37,500 nt of DNA from Linnemannia schmuckeri (Eukaryota > Mortierellomycota > Mortierellomycetes > Mortierellales > Mortierellaceae), in contig JANATG010000017.1 of NCBI GenBank assembly GCA_029449235.1, positions 92,501 to 130,000 on the forward strand, given 5' to 3'. The notes under the pieces are model-generated. The model was not told the DNA's origin, made no database searches, and saw nothing but the letters and a program-made list of their open reading frames with translations. Shown here piece by piece: positions 10,986 to 19,496 of this stretch; within the stretch, counting starts at the first letter, position 1; every line of letters starts with the position of its first letter. A program made the position numbers and the translations under genes.

Positions 10986-13900
10986 TCAGTCATCCCTCGA
11001 CAAAGGATCGGTTGCCGATCTCGTCATAACTATTTTGGACTTTTTTGACGGATTAGTAGCGTGTTCTTCTGTTGCTGATCGCTTATGTTGCTTGAGTCTG
11101 TCGAGGAACTTGACATGTCGCTCTGGAAAGATTTTCGGAAAGTTGTTGTCGTCAATGTTGATCGAGACTCGCTCAAGACCCTCCAGCTCTGGTTCCGGAT
11201 CAGGCCGGACAACCTGGAACTTGACGACCTCCGCGGGATAGGTGATAACCATGCTGACATAAACTCCTGTAGGACAATAGTCTTGGAGTCTTGGCGGTTG
11301 TTGTGGTTGTGTTGATCCTGTGCGATTCGCCTTTTTGTGTTCCTGAGTTAGATCTTTCACTAGCTTCTCATGCTCCTTGTCCATCTTGCCCTGTATGGTG
11401 TTGCTGCTGACAGTTGCGAGCGCCTTCTCAACGTCACTGCCCTCTAGAACCTGTCGTAATTTCAGCTGTCGAAAAAGGCAAAAAAGGAAAAAAAATAGAG
11501 ACATAAGCAATTGAACAGAGCAAAGTAAAGCAATACTAAAAAAATATGGGGGGCACCGCTGATTACCTGGACGAATACAGGATAAAGTGCCCCGTTGATC
11601 TTGACATAGAACACAATGTCGGGTCCAGAAATATGAGGCGCCGGAAAGTAGAATGGAGGGACATCCTGATCCTCTCGCTTGGATCCGTTCTTGACGTGTG
11701 CCTCCATGAAGGCGTGTGTTGAGATGTTCTTGTGCGAAATAGCAAGTTTCGATTGTTGATCGGTGTATCCAACTATCATCACATCGCCAGCAAGTGATTT
11801 GGGAAATGTATTGTTCGCAAGGAGAGGCCAAGAGGAAAGAGGCCGATTCTTGAACGTCTCGACAAAGACAGGTGGCATAATTGTTTCCCACATATTGCCA
11901 TGTACCGTAGCGTTGTTTGAGTGCAGCATCGCCCTTTCCGCAGCGGCCAAGAGTAGAGGATCCCTTTCTTGAAAGTAAGCTTTGGTCGCTTTGAGGACAA
12001 AAGGTTCATCGAGAACCGTCCTTGCAGTACCTCCAAAGAGTTTGATCCGCCCGAATGCTGCCTCAATAAGGTGTGCTTCGTTTTCAAGCACGATTTCGGT
12101 TGCATCCAGCAAGTTGTGGCGGAAAAGGAACAATCCAAGAGTATCTCTGATGGAAGAGAAGGACTTGAAAAGCTCGGGGTGGTCGGCGATCTTGCGCTCC
12201 AGGCTATAATTAGTCAGGATAAAAAGACTCGCCGTTAGAAAAATTACTTTCATTGCGGCTCACAAACAATGACGCGTATCACCTTGTGTGCATATGAAGA
12301 GACCTTACCGGTTGAGTTCTCCGCACAGATTTCCTCGACGCTCTCGTTCTTTCCAAGATGTGATCATGGTCTCGGTGATGTCGATTACATTTTCCCATGT
12401 GTCTGGCACTCCTGTCTTGATAATTCCTTCGATGGCAGTCGTAATGGGCCGAAAACGGCCAGTAAGCCTCTTGTGGAGCATGTTGACTGCAGCAGGAGGG
12501 ATTAGGGCGTCCACCATCCTTTTTGAACCGTCATCTTGTAGCCGCTCCTTCATTCGATCGATAAAAGCCTGTACCGAATCTGGATCTCTCCATCCTGGAA
12601 ACTCGATATCTAAAAAAGCAAAAAGGTGGTCAGTATCGCATGCTGTGGACCATTGTATGAAGCCCATTAGCATAGAATAAAAAAGTGCATCACTTACATG
12701 GAAAGGTACTCGAACCGTACTCCTTGACGCCATCGCCGCTGCTCAGTGCCCAATGGAGAGTTTTCATGCTCAATCCTGTCCCGCAGTAAACGATTGTAAG
12801 CTCCTTTGGACTGCCGGCGTTACGAAAGCCATTCAGCACCGGGGACAACATTGGTCGCGGATCAGTTTCCAGGTAAGAAGAACGGAACTTTGTACTCCCC
12901 TTGTCGCTCAGAATCTGAGCTTCGTCCACAACCAGCCTCAGCTTGGACTCAGCCGGGAAGTTCGGGTATCGGTGACCAGTCAGAAGATCGCGCACCAACA
13001 AAAATTCGTCCTGAATGACAGTTGTCAGGACTAGCTCGAAAAGTGAACGTTCGTTCAGCTTTTTAAACAGCAGCTTGAACAGGTCCATGAAAACATCCTC
13101 AAACATGTGAGGACAGACTTGGAGAATGGCCCAGCTTGCACTTGAAAAGGTCTGCCGGCAATTGGGGACCTGCAAGCAGTATTTGAGGATCAACAGTCGG
13201 GACAGGAAAAGTACCAGGGTCATGTTCCTTGCAAAAGCGGTGTTCTTTTCTGGACCTAGTTCCTCCACTGTTTTTTTGTCAATGTAATCGGAAAGCTGGC
13301 TGAGATCGCTTGACCCAAGATCACTCTTTGCCGCATTGAAGTAGAATCCCCACTGAAGACAAAGCATCTCGATCATCGAGCGAGTTTTCCCGCAGCCGCT
13401 GACCCCGAATACGGGGAGATCCTGTGCTTGCATGCCTTCCAGCTTGCTCAAAAGAACGTTTGACCGAAATCGCTCAGGAACCGGATCACCCACGTTCAAG
13501 GGAGGGTTTGGTAAATCCAGAAAAAGAAGACTCGGTCCTGAATCCTGGCTGTCAACAACGCCTCGCCGTAAGACTTTGGGCAGCCCCTTAACTCCAGTTG
13601 TAGTAACAGGTAATGCCTTCTTTCCTTTCACATAAGCATCTAGAAAGACAGAGGCAGGTGATCCAGTTGCAAAGAATCGGTCCGCGATCTTTTTGATATC
13701 AGCTCGGAGATCACCTGTTGACAGAAAAATAATTCATTAGAAATGAGTGTCAATTACAGTGAATTACGATGAAAAAAAGAGTTGATGACTGAACTCACCA
13801 GACAAAGGTGTACTGGGACGAGAAGTATCCGAAAGAGAGCCAGGGAGGGGAGTCACAGCTCGAGAAGGGACAGGTGCATGGACTACGTTGGTGCAAATGG

Positions 13901-14313
13901 ATGAGTGCTTCAAATTAGTGTTTGGACAAGAGTCGACGATGCAAACAGCAAGTCACAGAAAGCAATAGACGCGTGTGTGCATTACCTGAAGGAGGGCGCT
14001 GAACGAGGATGTACGTGTTGTCATCGGGAGACTCGGGAAACAGCTTGGAAAGTCGTGTCCTCGGATTGTTCAATTGGGTCTTATCGCCAAGAGCATCAAC
14101 CGTGATGAAAGAGTCCATTTTCTCGTCGGGGATGAAAACACGCCAGAGGGTGAGCTCATCAGCAGCGACATCGTCAAAGCGAGGAGCCTTCTCGGTCTTG
14201 ATGAGCTTCTTGAGGTGATCCACTGTCTTTGTTTGGTCGATGTCAACAGAGAAGGCTTGGGAAGTTGTCTCTCCATCAACAAGACAGAACAGGGTCAGGG
14301 GATTGGTGGTCAT
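10986..14313 (-). CDS. CRN1: Crinkler header + P-loop NTPase + PD-(D/E)xK-like nuclease domain
   Basis: Crinkler-type effector-like protein, 948 aa in six exons: 14313-13986, 13882-13799, 13714-12698, 12609-12309, 12203-11567 and 11465-10986; phases agree and the total is divisible by three. Exon 1 encodes the ubiquitin-like CRN header (LFCLVDGE, FDDVAADELTLWRV, YILVQRPP). Exon 2 is a Pro/Ser linker. Exon 3 holds the NTPase: Walker A GVSGCGKT at 241-248 and Walker B LVVDEAQ around 398-404. The C-terminal part carries a restriction-endonuclease-like motif, P771-D772 and Q789-L790-K791, with Gln where Glu is usual. In the CRN literature this NTPase-nuclease class is described as a nucleus-acting effector toxic to host cells or active in inter-organism conflict; activity here is inferred. 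It lies head-to-head with the nuclease-fold gene at 15840. An in-frame ATG at 14328 could add five residues; 14313 fits the other headers better. Confidence 0.85.
11466..11566 (-). other. Intron present in CRN1 but absent from CRN2
   Basis: The sequence has clean GTAATC...GACAG borders, is 101 bp long and is not a multiple of three. It falls between the codons for VFVQ and LKLR in the nuclease motif. At the same place in CRN2 (near 20000) the codons for VFVQLKLR are continuous. The flanking exons are nearly identical in the two genes. Confidence 0.85.
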
Positions 14314-15839
14314 GGTGTTGTGAAGCATCAAAGAAAAAGAAATGCGAAGGATGGAAAGTAGTGATGTTGAGAAGGCAAGGGGAGGAATAAAAAAAAGTGA
14401 GAAAGAAGGTGTGGGATTAAAAGGAAACGAAAAAAGATGGTTATGAAAAAAAAGCTTGGGGTGGAAATGGTGGCAAAGAGGAAGGGGGTGGTAAGAAACA
14501 AACGGGAAGCAAAGTCGAAAAGTGAGCGTGGGAGCGAGGGCGAAGACAATGAAGGTGAAAAAAAGGTGGCAAAAGAAGGGAAAATACGATAAAAAAAGAG
14601 TGGGGAAGGTAGCACAGCAAAGAGATGTGGGAAGAGTGCGCGTGGGAGAGACAGAGAAAGGAAGAGGCGCGGAGGGTGGTGGTAAAGGGAGTTGGTAAGG
14701 GCGATGAAGGTGTGGGAATGGTGACAAAAAGGGGAGGAGATAAAGAAAGTAGTTAAAACAAAGAAGGAAAATAGCATGGGAGTGATGGCAACAATCAGTT
14801 ATTTCCTATACAGTAAGGAAGTAATTTTTAATTACGTCACTAACTTGCATATTTATTTTCCCTTTTGCCACCACTCCTCTTTCATCCTTCCAACACTCCC
14901 ACGCCTTTCATCTCTTCCGCGGCAACCTCATCCTCACTCTCACGTCTACATCCATATCCTTCTTTCGTCACCCGCCACTCATCGTCGTCCTTCTCTTCCC
15001 TTTCTTATCAATCCCTTCTCTTTGTTGTCCCTTGCTTTCTCCATCGTCCTTCTCTTTGTACCCTTCTCTCTTTGTTTATCGCTTCATCTTTCCCTCTTTC
15101 CTCTTCCCTCTTCTTACACATACACACACACACACACACTCTCTCTCTCTCTCTCTGTCATTGCTGCCAAAGTTCGTGTGTTAGCGAAGGTAATGTTATT
15201 TGCCCTGTCATACTCCCGAAGGAGAGCATTGATGTCGTCGGCGGTCCCAATTGTGCACGTATGCTCGATTGCGGACTCTGTTAATTGATCAGGCTATCGG
15301 GTGACACCTATCACTCCGAATTGGTGCATTATCAGCGTCTAGCACTCGTTTGCCTTGTGAGAGTGACTAGTAACGTGTGATGCCTGGTTGATCGGCGTCG
15401 TCTATAAGCGTTGTGTATGGACACCACAAGTCCATTCTTAACGTTGCGCCTGAAGCGCTGCTCTTTTCTTCATTGGTTATTGCCGGCAGACCTACTTGTG
15501 CTAGACTCCATTGCTAGTATCTAGCTTTGGACAACCTGGGCATGGCTAGGCAATCTGTAAATTATTCAGGCTATCGGATGACGTTGTTACATCGCGAACT
15601 GGTATATCATCGGCGTCTACCACTTGATTGTGCTGTGAGAGTGGATATTGACGTGCGATGCCTGATTGAGCGGCCACACCGTCGCGCATTGCTTATAGAC
15701 GTCACATGTCTATTGGCAATGCTTGTTTTTAGAACTATGGGTGTGAGTAAATAGGATATGGCAGATCCAAGCATAGACTGTCTATTTTCTGACCATTTCT
15801 TTAATTTACTTGAACCACACGATTTTCCCAAGCTAGAAG
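14314..15839. promoter_or_regulatory. Head-to-head promoter region of CRN1 and PD1
   Basis: About 1.5 kb separates the two divergent start codons. On the CRN1 side (14330-14780) the CRN1-sense strand is strongly CT-rich. On the PD1 side (14860-15160) the plus strand is CT-rich, ending in (CA)n at 15116-15139 and (CT)n at 15139-15156. Near the symmetry centre lies TTACGTCA (14832-14839), a one-base variant of the CRE/bZIP site. The motif TTGCCA(C/T)CACTCC occurs on both sides in opposite orientation, so the region is partly an inverted repeat. A spaced direct repeat occupies 15283-15445 and 15560-15730. No ORF here has coding support. Confidence 0.55.
15283..15730 (+). repeat. Diverged direct repeat upstream of PD1 (about 165 bp, two copies)
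   Basis: The copy at about 15283-15445 and the copy at about 15560-15730 share an ordered series of blocks: AATT-TCAGGCTATCGG, TCAGCGTCTA/TCGGCGTCTA, GTGAGAGTG, ATGCCTG-TTGA and TGTCTATTGGCAATG-like ends. They are offset by 277 bp and diverged by substitutions and small indels. No coding potential was recognised. Confidence 0.6.
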
Positions 15840-18087
15840 ATGGCCTCGCAGACTGCAGGTGTACGGAAGGGGCGTCAATGGATGGAATCAATCAACAGAG
15901 GACGTAAGGGAGCTACATACTTTCTAGGACTTGAGAACGTGCTTCAAGCAAATCCGATGGAATATTATGATAGTCGCGATATGGAACCGGTTAATCAGAA
16001 GGCTGTCATCCAGGAGTGGGAGGGCTGGATGGCTACATTTGGAAGTAGCAAACACAAAGTTTTGGTCGACTTGAGTCGTATGTCACACAATCAAGCAAAG
16101 GCTGCCAAGGAATACTTAATTAAGAAGGCTCTTGTTGGTCGGAAGTTGGACATGTTGGCGACAAGCAGGGAGCAATTGCGTGACAATGAAGCTGAAATGA
16201 CCTCTATGCTCAAGAGTGGTAAGCACTTTTTTATCTGTTTGTTTTGTCAGTCTGTCAGGATGCCACATCAACTCTAATGCGTATGTCACTACAGTGCCTC
16301 TCTCGATGGATGTTTTTGAAAAATTTGGGGCGCCGTGTGTGCAGACAATAGGAAAGAATGCCAGCGACCTTCAAGATAAGGTCGACTTTATCTCTCCAAG
16401 CAAGTTACTTTAAAATAATGGAATTAATGAATGCTTGTCCGGGTTGCCATGTGCCTTGTCACATTTACTAACTTGTATTTTTTTTGTTATATGTCCATTT
16501 TTACTTTTTTTTACTCCAGTTTCGCCTGGAATCAATGGGCATGAACGCAGAGCCAAGGAATTGGATGGTGCGCCGGTGTTCCAACTAAAGCGGAAAGAAA
16601 GCACTAGTCATGAAGACGAACTGGATGAAGAGACTGCTGTCAGCTCCTGTCGGTCTCTGTCGCCATCCTGGCATTGGAAAGGTAAGAATGAATAGAAGAT
16701 GCACATGACGAAAATAATGATTTCGACGAAGTGTAATAACATGTGAGTGTTGACTACCTCTATAGGCGCGGAAACACCACCATCCCATCGTCCATTGAGC
16801 TCACGCAGCTCACCTATGTACAAAGGTCTCTCATCCTGTAAGTAGAATATCAACGAGCCGAAAGGTACAAATCTAAAGCTGGCGCTATTTTATGTCTACG
16901 CATTGTGGGAAATTGACAGTAGTGCGTTACTTTCAATACAGCAGCGGCGTTTGCATTGTTAAACCAGATGGATGTATGGAAGGTCGATGACATTGACCTG
17001 TTGTCCAAGTTTAACGACTTCAAGTCTCAACAAGCACATTCTCGGCTCTCTTTGGCGCTGGACGGGATTGCTGATGTTACCCCTGGATCGGCGTTTTCTC
17101 GCACCCTGTCTGTGGAGGAGAGGTCATGGGCCAGCCTCGTCTCTCTCAAGTCCGTTGATGAGAATTGGCAGTGTCTTTCACCGATTCTTTCTCGCGTCTG
17201 TGGTCAGCGTTCATCATTTGACGAGGTTTTTGAAGCGTTAAGACAGGAAGACATCAAAGAACCCGTCGTCGATTATCTTCGTGCTATAACATACCATTAG
17301 TAAGTGGTCGTCATGCTAAGGGAGTTGTGTGATTATGATAGGTCAAGGGTCTTACCAAGTACGCCTTTGTATGTATAGCTCCCACTATCTCGAATATCAC
17401 GACGAGGTGCCGAGGACTATCAACGAGCGGGAGGGATTTGGTGATCTGACTTGGCCCTTTATTCGCGGTGCGTTGAAGTTGGTCAAGATTCCGTCCAGAT
17501 GCTTTGAGATACCGGTGATCGGGACTAAAGAGAGGAGGAATACTGGTAGAGATCTATCCGTGGAGACCGAGGAGCAGGCGCCAATGGCTGATGGTGTTGC
17601 ACTCTTTGAAGACCACCAGATCTATTTGGCAGAGGCATCAACTATTTACGACGCGAAGTTGGAGAAGGAGGCCAAGGACAAGTTCAAACTGGTGCGTTGC
17701 ATGAAAGATTCATGGAATTCACAGATCAAGTCGATATCACGCGAAGCTGTGCCTCCCTCTGGCCTGACTGTTTTTGGCTCGACATCATTTGGCGATGAGA
17801 CTAAATTTTATGCTATGGACTATGCTGGCACGTACCGTTTGAAGCAAGTGGGGAGGATGCTTGTTCCATTGAGGAAGTCACATTTTGCGTCTAGGATGGA
17901 GACCTGTGTCAGATGCAGTTTGAGGTTTGCGCTTGAGTTGAAAGACGAGATCAAACGACGAAGTCATCTTTTGCCTGCTAAGGAAGATTTGACTGCTGCC
18001 TGTGATATGATAGAGCAGACTAGGACAACTCCAGTGAAGGAAAGCAAAAAAAGAAGAGTGAGTGGTATTTTTAGCCAGCAGCAATAA
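15840..18087 (+). CDS. PD1: fungal protein with degenerate PD-(D/E)xK-like C-terminal domain
   Basis: I do not recognise a named family for the whole protein. Inferred exons are 15840-16218, 16295-~16403, ~16551-16681, 16766-16837, 16942-17299 and 17379-18087, giving about 585 aa. The second intron is uncertain: its donor GTTACT is poor, and another acceptor exists at 16519. The C-terminal exon resembles a restriction-endonuclease-like fold common in Mucoromycota proteins of unknown function: an ADGVALF strand (17587 on), then YLAEAS (17626-17640), then KLVRCMKDSWNSQI and a C-terminal strand-helix series. The homologous region of PD2 has PD...ELK. Here Pro is Ala and the Lys position is Ser, so catalysis is doubtful. 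A basic cluster (KESKKRRV) near the C-terminus suggests nuclear import. The stop codon lies inside AATAAA (18083-18088), with another AATAAA at 18131. Confidence 0.65.
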
Positions 18088-18310
18088 ACAGTATCTGTTG
18101 CGGAAGGGCGCCTTCCCCATGCCATGCAAGCAATAAAACCCTTATCTTATGTGTGACGCATGAAAAGTGACATCACTGCATGTCTTTTGGGAATTATTTT
18201 TTTTTTTCTGCTTGTTTCGCCCGCAGGAAGCTTTGAGATTTTTATTGACTGACTATGACTATTGTAGGACATTAAAGCCATCTTAGGCTGAAGAAAATAG
18301 AGAGTTTTTA

Positions 18311-18370
18311 ACGAGATTTGATCCAAAACCCGCTTGCTCAAGGCAGTGCAGTTTAACCACTTGCACTAGG
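18311..18370 (-). repeat. tRNA-like segment, possible SINE head
   Basis: On the minus strand, CTAGTGCAAGTGGTTAAAC resembles a Pol III A box and D arm (GTGCA/TGCAC can pair), and GGATCAAATCT about 40 nt later resembles a B box. A complete cloverleaf cannot be folded and no acceptor stem is seen, so this is not a functional tRNA. It sits beside a 28S-derived fragment on the same strand. Confidence 0.28.
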
Positions 18371-18492
18371 TGGAATGTCTCTTGGGAAGACCCAATAATA
18401 GATATCCTACAGCAAGAATACTACCCCTTAAAGCCAGAAAAGTGCCTACAAGTGCTCAATCCAGAATTACTTATGGTAGGGGAAACGAACAT

Positions 18493-18546
18493 AAAAGGAT
18501 CAAAAAGCAACGTCGCTATGAACGCTTGGCTGCCACAAGCCAGTTA
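18493..18546 (-). repeat. 28S rRNA-derived fragment B
   Basis: About 54 bp match the 28S segment at 449-502 almost perfectly (aaggatcaaaaagcaacg ... gccagtta). Similarity to 28S fades gradually on the left, with about two thirds identity for another 30 bp, and stops at the same nucleotide as the fragment at 1-502 on the right. Confidence 0.8.
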
Positions 18547-19192
18547 TTATACCCTTAGGGAAATGTTTTCTGGTGTTTCTAAATTAAAGTTGTCATCATT
18601 TCCTTTTTTTTCCAAGTGCAGATATCACTTCACATTTCTGAAGTGGTGATTCTTTACGCAAAATCAAAAAAGGACAGAGTGAAATCTTAATTGGCATTCC
18701 GCAAAAGAAAAAAAAATGAAAAAAAAGTGACTGTCCTTGGCCCAAGCGGAGCATCAAGGGCAGCAGGGCAGATGAAAGCTTAATTACCACTGCGGAATAT
18801 AACGATGAAAGTGTATTCTAAAATTAACTGGTTGTCATGGGGTATGACCATAAGAATGAAACGATTTACAAACGTATGACTTGGAGACACATATGTAAAG
18901 AGCACATAATGATGAAAACGTCATTGTTTTTCGTTAAAAGCACGACGTTCAGACTACCAAAATTGGACGGTAAGGCAAGAGGAACTAAAGCCATGAGAGA
19001 CAAACGAATAATGTGTGCTAAGTGACCACACAAAAAACCAGCTATAGGCATGGAATCGTTGTGGGTAAAGTAGAAATGTATAACTATAAGTCTATCATAA
19101 AGTTGATCATTTACATCAAACTTGCCTTGATTGTAGACTAAAGCTCCACTAGGCTTTTTCGCAGTACAATAGGGTAAATTCACGTGATTATG

Positions 19193-19258
19193 GCTGCTAA
19201 TTCAGCGTGTTAAGAGAGGTAAACAAAAAGGCTGAGGGTTCAAATCCCATTTTGACCA
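19193..19258 (+). repeat. tRNA-like sequence with A- and B-box
   Basis: TAATTCAGCGTGTTAAGAG resembles a tRNA A box and D arm, and GAGGGTTCAAATCCC is a near-perfect T arm and B box, followed by TTTTGACCA. The 5' segment cannot pair with TTTTGACC to make an acceptor stem, and no anticodon stem is clear. It is more likely a tRNA relic or SINE promoter than a working tRNA. Confidence 0.35.
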
Positions 19259-19473
19259 ATAATTAATGCCCAAAAAAAAACGAAAGGGTAGAATTGGCAA
19301 ATGTCATATGTAAAGTTTAATTTCTTCAAATGTCTGTTGTTGTGTTGTTGTTGTTGTTGCTGTGGCTGTCCTTCATTGCTGCGTTTTAGCTCTGTCCGCT
19401 TGCTTTCCTATTCAACGTAATTTGTGATGGAATAATTATTTCTAATTATTTCTTTTCAAAGACTACGCCTTAT

Positions 19474-19479
19474 TTTATT
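19474..19479 (-). terminator. Polyadenylation signal AATAAA for CRN2
   Basis: AATAAA on the minus strand lies about 20 bp past the CRN2 stop and is conserved with the CRN1 copy. Confidence 0.55.
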
Positions 19480-19496
19480 TGTACATGTGGGGTGAG

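Larger units (their letters stand above)
18088..19473. other. Repeat-bearing spacer between the two modules
   Basis: No protein gene is supported. It contains a tRNA-like piece on the minus strand (18311-18370), a 28S rRNA-derived fragment (18493-18546), a short hairpin with CACTTCA/TGAAGTG arms near 18626-18647, inverted GCATTCCGCA/TGCGGAAT sequences near 18694 and 18789, and a tRNA-like segment on the plus strand (19193-19258). The mixture suggests stacked remnants of small non-autonomous retroelements. Confidence 0.45.

Noticed and set aside
11462..11566. Disruption of CRN1 by a frameshift or stop near the nuclease motif
   Set aside because: The extra sequence has precise GTAATC and CAG borders at a position continuous in CRN2, so it reads as an intron.
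14328..15288. Open frames rich in Ser, Leu, Phe and Pro flanking the CRN1 start
   Set aside because: They translate pyrimidine-rich promoter DNA; composition is low-complexity and no domain is visible.
19193..19258. A functional tRNA gene
   Set aside because: The B box is good but no acceptor or anticodon stem can be formed.
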